The translations under genes and the position numbers were made by a program. A model generated the notes under the pieces. It searched no databases, had not been told where the DNA came from, and saw only the letters and a program-made list of their open reading frames with translations. This document shows, piece by piece, positions 9,098 through 21,365 of a DNA stretch of 64,000 nucleotides. The stretch is from Crocodylus rhombifer (Eukaryota > Chordata > Crocodylia > Crocodylidae), in the NCBI GenBank assembly GCA_038503035.1, contig JAVSML010019041.1, forward strand, positions 1 through 64,000, read 5' to 3'. Within the stretch, counting starts at the first letter, position 1. Each line of letters begins with the position of its first letter.

Positions 9098-12083
9098 CTG
9101 CAAAACACAGACAGCGGCTTCAGTTTGGTCATCCAGGGCAACAGGGAAAGGACTTCTCACGATGCACATGCACAGACCTCTGCCACCCGCCTACTCCCCA
9201 ACACAGCACCCGGGAAATCCATGAACCCAGGCCAGCTTCTGGCTGAAGACTGCGGGAGCCCATTCAAATCCAAGCAACAATCTGTGTCCCCTCTGAGGCC
9301 TGAGCCTGACCGCTGACCGCTGCATCCAGTGTGCCTGCATGACACAGCACACGTTCAAGGTGTTGCTTAGGACGGCCTCTCTGCAACGGCTGCGTCACAG
9401 GCGGATCCGGGCAGCTGATCCAGTCCTAGGGCGCACTGTCCGAGAGGCAGGCCAAGGGCCAGAGGACGCAGCAGGTGAAACAGTCACGTCACAAGGATTC
9501 ACACTTCCCAGGCACGAGCTCTCTGCCCTGCTAACAGGGTCCCAGGGCCTCTCGCCTACTTTGGGCTGCTGAACACCACCTCAAGCCATGCGGGGAAGTC
9601 TATCAGCACCCACGGTCTCCTCGATGTGGGCAGAGTTGGGCAAACTACATAGATTACCTCCTGCTGGGTCCTGAGCTGGGTGCTGACCCAGCAGGTCTAT
9701 CTGCAGCCTCAGAATCTGTACCAAGCATAGGTCCCTGACTGCCCCTAGCAGCGTCGCTCGCTCAAGAGATCACGTCTCACACAGGTGCAGCCCCCAAGGG
9801 CTCTAGCAGTGAGCCCAGCCCAATGTAGGGGGTGTGGGGTCCCAGGCACCTCTGCTGAGCAGTCAGCAAAACATCCTGGGACGAGGGAGAAGGCAGTACT
9901 CCTCAAAAGACACCAACTGAGAGCCCTGCCCATGCGGGTGACAGCAGGAGTCTCAGCCTGGTCTCAAACCCTGTGCCAGCAGGTCTGCACTGCACCAACT
10001 GGTGGAGGGAGCAAGGCCCTTAGCTACAGGGCCAGCTCTGTCTGCCTCCTGCTCCTGCTTTCTGTCTCTGGCCAGCTGCTGGGCTACTGCAAACCTAGCC
10101 TCAGCACACAAGGAGAAGCTGCTACACAGCTCACTATATGGGAGCTGCCTAGGGAAAAAACAAAGCCCAACCACATTCAGCCCTACCTGCTCCCCTCCTT
10201 ACACCAGCCCGATCCACTTACTGAACAGCAGCTCTTGGCCCTGGCAGAGCCTGGGGAAAGGGGGGCAGCACTGCTGTAGGGCAGGCTCCAGCCTTGCTGC
10301 TGAAGCCCAGGAGAGCTGGCACATGCCCCCGCCCCCCCCCAACTCTGTTGTGCCCATCGGGAAGGGGAAGGAAAGTGTGAGATGCATTGAATCCGCATTT
10401 GTGAATTTAAAGTTATTTTCTGTTGACTGTTAACGGCAATGCACGTGCAGTTTTACTTCAAGTTCACAATATATTCTGCACTTGCCCGCGTGCCGGCACT
10501 CTTTCCCACACTTGTGCCTGGAGTCATTTATTTAGGAAGGCCCCGAGACAATCGTAACATAATGGAGTTTGGGGATGAGGGTGTCGAAAGAAGTACCCAA
10601 TCTCCAAACCTTGCCTTCACCTTTAATGCAAGAGAGGGGTGTTGTGGGCCTGGGCATCTGCAGAGAGACTCACCTACACCCTCCAAGATGGTACTAGGAA
10701 GCCTGCTGCAAACACAGCATGTCCGCTCTATGCCTGCTGGACCCCAAAACAGGAGGCAGGCAGTTACCACGGGGTGAATTGGGACATGGGCCAAGAAGCA
10801 GTGACTCGGGCAGTCCCAAATTTGCACAAAGGCAGCCCCGTTCTGCCCACTGCAGGGTGCAGCAACATCAGGCATGGACCCCTGACCTCGAAGGAGGGCA
10901 ATCAAGCTCTCTAAGTTAGCCAAGTCAAAGCCACCAACTGAGGACATGACTCACAAGGAAACCCAGCAACAGGGAGGTCTTCCTGGGCTGCAGAAAGGCC
11001 AACCCTGGGCAGAGAAGTGGCACCCCAAGACACTGCAGCTGACAGCAGCTTGAGAGCAAGGCAGGGGGTGGCCAGACAGAAGGAAATCACCCCCAGGACA
11101 GAGGACATGTTGGGGAGTGAGAGCTGGTAAGAAGTGGGAGCCTCTCCACTGAAACCAGCCAAAATGCTTTTGCTCTCACGTCGGGGAGGCACGATCCCCT
11201 TTCGAGGAAACCTCAGTTGGGATCTGCCAGGCCCCCCACCCAGCTCTGCTCACAGGCCTGGGGCCACACTGCTGCCAGGACATTGAGAGTGCGTTGCTTA
11301 CAAACCAGACACTTTGCAATCATGCAAGGTTAGTCCTCACTGCCTGACAACTACACTACCATGCCTGGTGTGTCACACAAGGCAGAGGACCGCCATGCAG
11401 TGAGAGGTTAGCAAGTGTCACAGGAGCCGTCCTGGAGGCTGCCTGTTCCTCTGAGCGAAACGAGAGCACGTCTTGCATCTGAAAGTGTGCAGGACCCCAG
11501 GGGCTTCACCCTGGGGGAGCAGCCCCACAGGGCCTGTGGTTTTCCTAGCAGTGTGCAGCCTGCCCCGAGTGACTGGCATTCATGCTCTCACACCAAGTAG
11601 GCAGGCATTCCCCCACTGCAGGCCATCAGCACCAAAATGCACTCCCAGATAATCCAGTTGGAAGGAATATGGGATTAAATGCTTTTAGCTCCAGTCATCC
11701 CCTTACACACCCCACCCAATGGCTCAGCTCTACTTAGACCTGTTTCAGAGACAAAATGATCACTCACAACCAATTAGCTGGGACCAATGTCCCAGTCTCT
11801 TTTTAGCCAAATCCCATGTAAACCAGTGCAACCCACTCAGCGCCTGGTTACAACTGGACTATCTGATGGCACTTCAGTGTCAGTCACTATCGCACTGCTC
11901 CCAGGAGGGGGTTAACCTACTGCATCACCATCCTCCTCCTCCTCCTCACGCTCCTCACTGCTTGCGCGGCGCCAGGAAGGCGCTCTCACCGGGCGAAGGG
12001 TCTTCTGACCTGCAGGCTCTTTGTGCTAGTGCGGGTGGCACAGACAACACCAATGGCAACGTCACGACAGAGAGAAAGAAACC

Positions 12084-12105
12084 AAAAAAAAAAAAAAAAA
12101 AAAAA
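12084..12105 (+). repeat. Poly(A) run, 22 bases
   Basis: An uninterrupted A run follows an A/G-rich stretch. It could be the tail of an old retroposed sequence, but I found no target-site duplication or recognisable body, so it is recorded only as a homopolymer. Confidence 0.8.
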
Positions 12106-13044
12106 TCCAACCGAAGAGAAAGGATCTAAAATGCAGCAGGTGGGAAAACAAATAATGAAAAGTATGTCCCTTGCCCACTGTGCCAGCTGGGGTAGGAAAA
12201 TGAAAGCCGGCTGGGTCTCCTGAACACTGCTTGTCCCTGTGGGGGCACTGCTAACAGAGTTGTCCCCACATGAGAAGCTGCTGACAGATGTTCAATTAAG
12301 GGCGCGATGGGATCTGATCCCTGACCCATGCATGGGAGGAAGGTGCAGGAATCGGATCCCTATGATGATCCCAGCACCACCATCAAGGCTCCAAAGTGCT
12401 CCAGATGTTGAAGGCACTGATCAGCTGAGTGGCTCTCCCACCCACGATGTGCTCCCCGAGCTGAGAGCACCCATCAACTGACTGGCGCTTCCAATCCCAG
12501 GACCACAATGGCCCCAAGTTCAATTTCAGATGCGATGGGAACCAGCCACAAAACCATGACACCTATGTTGTATAAAAACCGTGTGGCTTACTCCCTGTTT
12601 TACCCCAGCTTTAACTTCATGAACATACTGAAGATGCGATTACCTGATCAATCATGCCTTGAAGGTAGTACCTTCTAGGGGCCAGAGGCAGAGAGAAAAG
12701 CAGAGGCTGAAAGCAACTCCCAGTTTTGACAACATGCTTTACATCAACTGCCAGCTGGTGGGTCCGATGCAGGGGTGCCAAGAGGGAACCCGGCGCCCTG
12801 TGTTACACAGCTGCTCAGACTAGGAGACCTCACAGCCTCTGTTGGCCTTAAGAACTATGACTCTACGAACGTTTAAGGCAAAGTTTGGGAGAAGCTTCAC
12901 TTCTTCTTAGCACGGCCAACAATAATGAACCATCTACAACAAACTGGTCAATATGCCTAGAGGATAATTCCCCACCATGGTTTAATTCATCGTTGTTCAC
13001 ACTGCCCTCCCAGTCACCTGCCCCAGTGATGGTTGGTCACTACC

Positions 13045-13110
13045 GGATCAGAGAATCATTAATTAGGGTTGAAAAGGACTTTAGGAGGTCATCTATTCCA
13101 GTTCAGCACT
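13045..13110 (-). mobile_element. CR1 3' tail fragment, minus orientation
   Basis: 'gagaatcattaattagggtt' with 'aggaggtcatctattccagt' is the reverse complement of the CR1 terminal segment. Only about 65 bases are recognisable. Confidence 0.55.
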
Positions 13111-13839
13111 CAGGTGACAAATAAACCAGATTTTACTGGAGAATGAGTCGACCTTCCCTTGCTACTTCAGCAGGATCTTGTGTAGAGGCTGCCTAAACTG
13201 AGACTGCCCTTGATCAGAAAACCCTGCAAGTGGAGCCATCTGGCTTAGAAGTGCCTAATCCCAATTTTCCAACATCCACAAACTGTAATCTGGCATCACC
13301 AGAGGGAACCCAGTGAGTCAATGTGTTCCCATACATGCCATTCAAGGGTTACTGATGTAACAGCCCCGGTGCTGCACAACTCGCCTGGTCTCCAAAGTGA
13401 TCTGTCTATGCTCACCATGCAAGAGAAGATGTTTTCTCCCTGGAAAGCAATTTCCACTTACATGCCCATCTCTCACGCCAGTTAGCACGTGGGAGGACAG
13501 GCTACCACACTGAAGAGGATGGGCAAAAAAGCAAGGATTCTAACAAGCCCGTGAACTGAAAACTGGATTAAGTAGGAAACACTAAGGGGAGCTGAAGTAG
13601 CCCCGCAGCGAAACAGCTCAGGACAGAGGAACAACTGCACGACACCTAGTCCAGCTGATTTTCAAGGTTCAGGCAGGTCTTGTAAGAGACTGAAAAATCA
13701 AGCTACTGGTTGGCCGTGCTGGGAGCTGCACCCAGCTTCCCCGTGGTAAGGGCAAGTGGGCGTCACCAAAAAACAGGGCTCATTACTGAATTAAGTATTA
13801 AGGGACTGTGCTTAAAGATAGTCCCTGAATTATGTTCAA

Positions 13840-13912
13840 TTACAGGGCTGGGCTGGATGACCTTGTGAGTTCCCTTCCAGACCTACTTTCCTTTGCTCCT
13901 ATGAATATTAAT
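13840..13912 (+). mobile_element. CR1 3' tail fragment, plus orientation
   Basis: 'ggctgggctggatgaccttg' followed by 'cccttccagacctactttcc' and 'cctatgaatatt' is the classic CR1 3' end. The copy is short and 5'-truncated. Confidence 0.65.
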
Positions 13913-14543
13913 CAAGGTAAAGAATGTCTCCGAGTCCAACCTTCTGATAGACAGGCCCGGACTGCATTCCCAAACCTCTGCCAAGCCAGGGGCTGGCACA
14001 TCACAAGCATCTGAATCATGCTCTAACCCCATCTGCACTAACTGGATAAACCGTTGAAAACTGTGTTAGCTGGAACCTTGACTCGTTATCTAAGCACAGA
14101 GAAGATAGCCCGTGCTGTACAAGGAGGAATGCATCAGAAGAAAAGTGCTGTTTCCTCATTTGTTTGGAGGCCCCACGTAGGCAGGGATCATTGGAGAGGG
14201 AAGCATGCCACGTGATTGTGAAAGGGGTCTCCTTTGACATTTATGCATCCTTCAAGCAGTACTTGAAGAACGCGCACATCTACCGTAAGCACTAGATATG
14301 GGCACTTTTCAAGCAAATAGCACGCTTTGATGGTATCCAGGAGACCAGCTGGATGAGGGAATGTTTCAATGAAGGGGTTTAAAAAAAAAAAGTGAATGAA
14401 AACCAAAACCAAAGAAAAGCCTGGATATGAAAAATGAACACCGATCACCCTACGCCCAACCAGAGGCCGACAGGAGGAAGGTGCAGTAAGAGGATCCAAT
14501 CTCTGACGGCGAACGCAGCAGCAGCAGCAGTGTGGGAACTCAC

Positions 14544-14633
14544 CAGTTTCACACCCGACAGGACCTCCAGCAGAGAGATCAGGTTGTGGCCATCTCGCAG
14601 GTCCTCATACAGGTCGTTGATGTGCTTGCGCAC
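14544..14633 (-). CDS. MACF1: MACF1 exon: CH1 domain, second exon
   Basis: This 90-base exon encodes 30 residues from [15 protein letters not shown] to [10 protein letters not shown]. The acceptor is ctccgcag|GTG at 14633 and the donor CTG|gtgagttcc at 14544; both borders are phase 0. The [21 protein letters not shown] block is a hallmark of plakin CH1 domains. VRKHIND agrees with MACF1 as I recall it (plectin has QRHISD, dystonin VRKHVND). The chicken/mammal-type residue before KL is usually I and is V here, a conservative change. Confidence 0.96.
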
Positions 14634-17404
14634 CTGCGGAGCAGAAGAGGACACCACATTTTCAGGGATCTGCCACCACCCCGAGCCAGGGGATTACTCT
14701 ATTACAATGGAGAAGAGATGCAGAAGCATAAAGGGCACCACAGCGATGTATCTGGCACTTCAACAATAAATGTGTCACCGGTTTCAGTCACATCCCAATT
14801 AATCACCTCAGGAATGAGACACCAACCTGCCAAAGGACCTGGTAAGAGTTATGGTGGCCGACACACAACAGACCACTCTCGAGATACCTCAGCCCTGTGC
14901 AATTCAAAAATGCTCACATGCCGCCCCTTTGCTATCAAAGCAGGTTGTGATTAAAGGACAGCAGCTTGGGGCTGGATTGGCCTTGGCCAACTGCAGGGTC
15001 CAACTTCAGGGTCTTCTCAACTACTGCCAGCCTTTTCCAAAACTAAAAAGTCACTGGCAACATGTTTCAACCTTTAAGATAACCTGCATAGAGGTTCATC
15101 TTTGTCGCCCATTCGCTGAGACTGGGGAGAGGAGTTGTCACTTCCCCGCCCTGCAGCACACGTTCTTTGCGACTCTGGACCAGTCATTAACCATATGAAC
15201 GTACAGCACCTTGCACAATGGGGTCCTGATTTCACATGCATGCCCTAAAATATGCTACCAATAACAACAGGCAATTGATTCTCAAAACAGTTAGTGCATC
15301 TTATTTCCCTCTGGGCATGTCAGATGTCCCTCTGAGGACAGGTGGGTATCCTTGCAGGGTCGAAGGCAGATGGAAGCAGGTTGACTGTGTCCCTCTAAAC
15401 GAATGCCTTTGGCACAGGCGATGTGCCCTGTAGAGGCTCGAATCCCAGGCTCCCGTCTTCACCCACTCAAGTGCTTTATTCTAATATAGTAACAAACCCA
15501 GGATGACCTCACAGACAGGCAGGCAGGGAGCGGGCCGTTTTATGGCTGCTGAAGGTTAGGGAAAGGAGGGGTGGTCCTGGGCTATTCGCATACAGGTCTG
15601 CAATTTCCCCAGTCTCGCCACAGCAGCACGACGACACCTCCCATGTCTGAGCCAAAAACCTTTCCACTGATGCCAGATTTAATTTAAAAATGCCTGGCAG
15701 TTCTCCAAGACAAGGGGGGAGGCACCTTGAAATGCAGCAATAATCCTATTCAATCACTCAAGATTTAAAAAGCTTTGCTCCAAACGTGGCAGGAAAGCTC
15801 ACAGGAGCTAACGAGCGGCTCGGCAGGGATTCAAATCCGGCAAGTTTTCATGTCCAAACCAGCTGCAAGTGCCACAGGTCATGTGAGTGACCCTGCCCCT
15901 GCCATGGGTCACATAAGTGAGGCGTGGGCATGTCGGTAACGGGCTGTATCCTTTCGGCAATGACTGCACAGACCTGCAGAAGAACCTACAGCTGCCAGGG
16001 ACCGGCTGGGTCACCAGGTCCAGTCCCCTGCATTTGCCATTTAGTCCCAGAAAACAGCCACGCCAGCCCCTCCTGCACACCATAAAGTACAGAGCCTGGA
16101 GACCTCCCCTAGGCAAGATTAGCTTTGCTCTGGACCTGGCGTTTCTTGTGCAGAAACAGGACCCCAGCAAATATGCTATGGCATGACTCAATAAGCAAGG
16201 CCCCCTGCAGGGACAGAGTCCTTGGACCTCCTCCCACTTCTTGCAGACACAACCTGGCACAAGTTCCTGGGACCAGAAAGCTTGCTCAAAACACCTTTCC
16301 CTGGGACCCTTACTGCAACAAGCAGCAGGTATTAGATTGACCAGCAAGGGCTGTAGGGACTGGCCAGGCTCTGGATCATAGCCTTTCAAGCAGAAAGGAA
16401 GGACTGCAAAAGGCAAGAAATGAATTATGCAACCTTTGGATCTCAGCCTCTTCTAAAGCCCCCAGCTCCTCTTGAACCCTCACTCCCCCTCACTGGCATC
16501 AAAAAGGATGAGCCCCAAGTTTGAGGCCACACCAAATTCAAGCTCCAGGACCTTGCAGGAGAAAGGCAAGAGAAAGGAGGGGAGAGGGGGATGCTGAAGA
16601 GCAGCAGAAAGCTCAGTGCAAAGGGAGGCTTCCTGCCACTGTTTGCCATGGTTATGTGCGGCTGTGGGTGAGAGCCTAGGTCTGGCTGGCTTCCCATCCC
16701 TAACAAAGACGCAATGTTTTCCTTGCCCCGTCTCCCTCTCCCCAGGCCCTGTCATCAGGCTGGGCTCCGGGAAGGATCCAACAGGCAGCACCAGCTACTG
16801 TTGCACAGCCACCAAAGGACTTCTTGTTCAAGCAAGAGAGAGGCTTCAAGAGCTCAGAGCCAGGGGGAGAGGGGGACAGGGGCCAAGCCTAGCAATGTCC
16901 CCTTCTCCTCTCCAGGAAGGAGCAATCTCAGCCCTGAAAGGCAAACAAGCAAAGAGCAGGGGCATCAGGAGAACAATAAAGCCCAGCTACGTGAATACCA
17001 GCGCAGAAGGGGAACGAGCTTGTCGGAGGGGCAGTCACAGAGCCACCACATGCACGGTGACTCGAGGTACCACCTGCACCCTCTCCTCACCCAGGGATGG
17101 ACTGGGGCAGGGAGGAACAAGATGGGCTCTCTCTCTCAGGGTGTTTGTTGCTGCAAAGACTATGAAATGCTTTCTCCTGATGCATGATTTTCCCATTAAG
17201 AGGTAAATGCGATGGCACATGAGAGCTCGCCTGATGTTTCAGTGCTCTCCAAAGCCCTGTGAACTTCCACTGGCATATCGGCATCCAGAGGGCAGCACTA
17301 GCCCACTACTCCAGGGACAGAGTGAGGCCAGCTGGTTCTGGGTCAAAGCTAGCACGGACGGACCAAGGCAGGTTGAAAACCATGTGCAGTACAGTGACTC
17401 TTAC
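14634..17404 (-). other. MACF1 intron within CH1
   Basis: A 2.8 kb intron between the first and second CH1 exons. I see no recognisable repeat and no exon-like element in it. ORFs around 15800-16400 and 16600-17200 lack domain features. Confidence 0.8.
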
Positions 17405-17466
17405 CTTCATCAGGTGTTTATTGACCCACTTAGTGAAGGTTTTCTTCTGGACTCGATCCCGTTCAT
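17405..17466 (-). CDS. MACF1: MACF1 common exon 2: start of CH1 (actin-binding site 1)
   Basis: A 62-base exon whose first codon is completed by one G from the preceding first exon. It encodes (D)[13 protein letters not shown] followed by VNKHLMK, 21 residues. [10 protein letters not shown] fits the actinin-type signature 1 and forms ABS1 of the actin-binding domain. The acceptor is ctcttcccag|ATGAAC at 17466 and the donor AAG|gtaagagtc at 17405. VNKHLMK fits MACF1 (plectin ends HLIK, dystonin has INQHLMK, from memory). In plakin genes this is the exon onto which several alternative first exons splice, all in phase 1. Both candidates upstream here, at 31886 and 55471, end in phase 1. Confidence 0.96.
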
Positions 17467-19164
17467 CTGGGAAGAGAGCACAGAGAGGCATTTGGGTTAG
17501 AGTCATTAGTGCAACTGCAGGTTGCTCCCCAGGCCGGCCTACATCCACCGTCTCGGCCCATGGTACTGATTTTAAGGACCCCTGCCAGGAAGACCTCAGG
17601 ACCCTACAGAAGAACTGAACCCCATACTGGAGGGGACACTGCTGCTTCTAAGCTTAGACAGGGACAGCACGGCAATCAGTCTGTCCTCTTGATACCCAGA
17701 GGCCTGGGGTGCAAGAAAAAGGACTCGATAAAGTCCCGTTTCCTCTATTCTCCCAGCCACCATCAGTCCTCCCTTCTGCCCAGCCGCGCTTAGAGCCACA
17801 CAGCAGTAAGTATCCCAAGCTCTCCGCCTGGCAAAATTAAATATCCAGATGCTTCAAAAAGTTCCCCAGACAGGCAAGAACAAGTTCAACTGCAGTGGAA
17901 GATGCTCAGACTGCCGCAGCGAAATAACCCACCTGTTTCCCACGCAGCACAGCCACGAATTGTGCAGCAAGGGCATGGGCAGAATTTCTAGCCCCTAAGC
18001 TAGAAATTACCTTAAAAAACCCACCGCCCCCTAAGCTGCTCCTTCTGCCAGGCCTTTTTCCGAACGAGCAGCAGGGGAAGAAGACAAGCAACTATCAGGA
18101 AGCAAGACCTGCCCTTCATAATGCAGCTGAAAGGCTCGCAACCTTCCCCCATGCGAAGATACAGGTAACAGCAACACAGAGGGCATGGGGCACCTTCTCC
18201 CCAGCCCAGCCCAGGCCTGAGGCATGTCATACCAGCACCAGGGCAACCTGGAAGCCACAGGGAGATTTTGCAAGACTCGCAGACCCTGAAACCTCATTAT
18301 CCTGTGCCGCCATGCTATAAGGGAGCCACTGGGAAGGCGAAGAAGGGGTTACTCCAGTGTGGCCCCCTTGGAAGCAGCCGGATTCATCCACCCCCTTCCC
18401 CATGTCCCAACCCTCTTGAGAAGGCAGGTTGCAAAGGTACATAAAAACCAGGGCTGCCTGGTAAAAGACCCCGCTTAATTCTGACCGTAAACATAGTTAG
18501 CAGCTTATTCCTTGACTGTATTTTCAGTTCATGGGATTTTCAGGGTTTACTGCTTATTTTAGTCCCTCGGCTCAGCCGAGGGCACGTCTGGGTCCCTGAG
18601 AGCTTCGATGTCCCGGTGTTCAGCAGGGGCAGCTCTGGCATCCAGCTCGCTCCAGCGCACGCAAACAAGTTCACTTCCCTCCCTGGGTCAAGCCAAGGGG
18701 CCCGATGCCGACAAAGCATGGCGGGCAGCTCCCCTGCCCACCACAGGGCTGCGGGGAGCCATGCCGATGCCATCCGAAACCTGGCACATGCCTGCCAAGG
18801 CACAACGGAGGGGTTCACCAGCTGCAAGGCCAAGAAAGCACGTGGGGTGGAGCAACGGCTTTCCCGCAAGGCTGCAGGGAAGCTCAGACGAGATCGGACG
18901 GGAACATCTGGCAGAGTTTGTTCTGCCTGTTCCCACTTCAGAGATGCAAGAAACCACAGCAAGAAGCATGCGAGTGCACATCATATGCAAGGGCATATAG
19001 AGCAGGGTCAGGTCTGGTCCAACTCTACGATTTTTATTACCAGCTCAGCTAAGGAAATAAGAGAGGAGACATCATAACATCTGCAAGCAACACGAGGTGG
19101 AAGGAGCTGCATGCCCTTGGGAGTAGGGTTCGGATCCAAACCGGTGTCAATAAACTGGACAAAC

Positions 19165-19560
19165 CGTCGCAGAATCAGAGAGCAGTGGGGCTGCAAGGGA
19201 CCCGCAGAGGTCACATCGAGCCCAACCGCCTGCCTGAAGCAGGATCATCCCTATCCAAACCACCCCATGCAAGCCATCGTTGAAACCCTTCATTCAACTA
19301 CCATCTGCCCTGATAACAAAAGACTTAAACAGCTTCACTTGCCAGAGCCAAAGCAGGAGAACCACGGCAGCCGACGTTCTGCTTCTACCAAAGATTGTTA
19401 ATAGACCCTCAAAACCCCACGGAGAGGGCCACGTTGCCTGCTACAAGAAGGCAACCCTCCTAGTCCATACTAATCTGAGCATGGGGGAAAACTCCTTCCC
19501 GACCCCAAATACGACATCAGTCTGACCTCGAACAAAGGGACAAGACCAAAAAGCCAGGAA
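19165..19560 (-). mobile_element. CR1 LINE fragment, minus orientation
   Basis: It begins with 'cgcagaatcagagagcagtg', then 'gcagaggtcacatcgagccc' and 'gcctgaagcaggatcatccc'. This is the reverse complement of a CR1 3' end with a diverged upstream part running to about 19560. Confidence 0.65.
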
Positions 19561-19914
19561 CCTCCAGTTTTAAGACCCAACAGGAGCACTGCCATCATCC
19601 CCATTCAAATCCCCAGCCTTAGCTGCAGCCACCATGCAATGCCCCCGAGAAAGACTTAGAAACACCCTGATGTGTCCCGAGTCAATCAGCTGCAATTCAA
19701 TAAAAAAACAAGACGTGCTGAAGCACCACTCGCTTAAAGAAAAAAAAAATCAAAGACACAATTATGAAATAGGGAATTATCTGGCTGGAGAACAGCACGG
19801 GGGTAGTGGGAGCCATAGACTGAATGGGAGACAGCAACACAATACAAAAAAAAAAAGGCAACTATCATTGAGGGATGTTTTAAAAGGAGGATCGGATTCC
19901 CACGAGGGAGGGAG

Positions 19915-20385
19915 CTATTCCACTCCGCTCAGCACCAGTCAGACCTCACCTGGAGGACTGGCTCTGGTTTCCTGCACTGCACTTTGAGAGATGTAGATAA
20001 ATGAGGTGTCCAGAGGAGAGCAGCAAGAATGGCGAGAGATTTTACAAAGCATGACCTATGGGGAAAGTTGTTTAATATTAAAAAAAGCGAGCGAGCGAGA
20101 AGACATCAAGGCTTCAACTCTGTAAAAGGTTGGTAGACAGAGGATTATGAGCACTCGCTCTCCGTGCACGTGGAGGTTAGGCTGAGACTAATCCGCCTCC
20201 AGGAGATTTAGGTTAGATAGTCTTCCTATCTAAAAAGGCAGGTGAGCACTGGAGCAGGAGGATGAGGGAGGCTGTTGCATCCACATCCATGGAGGCTTTT
20301 TAAGAACAGGATCGACAAACTTGCCTGGGAGCTGGCCGAGGCAATGCGCACTTTATGACCATGATGCCCCTGCCACCCCTGCATT
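19915..20385 (+). mobile_element. CR1 LINE, 3' portion, plus orientation
   Basis: Successive CR1 landmarks are visible: 'cagacctcacctggaggact', 'ggtgtccagaggagagcagc', 'catgacctatggggaaagtt', 'ctccaggagatttaggttag' and 'ggaggctttttaagaacagg'. This is the longest CR1 copy seen in the window and it is interrupted by many small changes. Confidence 0.75.
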
Positions 20386-21219
20386 GCTCTAGTTTCCAAA
20401 TCATGCTCTCATCCAGGCCAACTTCAGATCCATCCAGAACCAGAGGTCCAATCTTGCTAGACTCCAGGCCCCGCTTGGAAAATGCCAGCTCTTAGCTCTC
20501 ATCTCCTCCTCGACTAGGGAAAAAACACTAGAGCAATTCTTCTGCAAAGAACTAAGCAAGCCCACAATGTTGCCGACACGCTGGATTCCTATCTGAAATC
20601 TCAGAGTTGACCTTGTGCAGCACATAGATGTTTGCACACACAACAGTGCTGATACTGCGTGGCGCCTCGGGGGCAGATCCAAGGTAGGGTACACTGGTGC
20701 ACTTGCCCCCCGCAACCCCTTTCCATTTCTGCTCCACCCAGCATTTCAAACCAACTGCCTGGCAGGGGCAGCAGCATTTCTAGCCAGGCAGCGCTCGACT
20801 TCATGGCTCACTGTCATCTACCTGATCCCTTCGACACTCTGCATCCCACAGGTGTTAGCAACCCTCTCTCCTCTTTAATGGGCCCGCTGCTCCACCAATC
20901 CAGCTACCCTTTGCACTGCCAGGCTGCAGTCTGTTGGCTGCTCCTGGTCACGAAGCTCCTATTTCACAGCCCCACAGGTTGTGTTTTTTTAACTCAATCC
21001 AGCGACGCTATATTTGTTTTTGCTTCAGTCTTAAACAACACTCCAGCCATAGGCCCCTGGCATATGGACCACAGCGTGCCATGCATAAAGGGTGATTTCA
21101 CCACCACCTCTGCAAAGACGTTATCTCGCTGTGAATGCCCCGATGCAGCAGCAAGCAGCTCACTCCTAAAAATAACCCTCAGCTCCAATACAGCACTTTT
21201 CATCTCCTTGTGATGCAAA

Positions 21220-21365
21220 GGTCAGGGACCCTTCAGGTGGAAAAACTGAGGCACGCAGGTGCTGTGACCAGCCTGAGGTCACCTGGAAGCGAGAGCCGAG
21301 AACAAAACCCAAGGGCTGCCCAGCCCCAATCCAGTGCTCTATCCACTAAACCACACTGCCTCTCT
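21220..21365 (-). mobile_element. MIR-like SINE, minus orientation
   Basis: 'gtggaaaaactgaggcacgc' leads to 'ctgaggtcacctggaagcga' and 'ccagtgctctatccactaaa ccacactgcctct'. This follows the reverse complement of the tRNA-related head and core of MIR, an ancient amniote SINE. Confidence 0.65.

Larger units (their letters stand above)
9098..14543 (-). other. MACF1 intron within CH1
   Basis: A 5.4 kb intron. It holds a 22-base A run (12084-12105), small CR1 pieces (about 13045-13110 and 13840-13912) and otherwise unremarkable sequence. No additional exon with splice borders and coding content was recognised. Confidence 0.8.

Noticed and set aside
12000..12125. Possible processed pseudogene ending at the A22 run
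   Set aside because: No coding similarity, no polyadenylation signal and no target-site duplication were visible.
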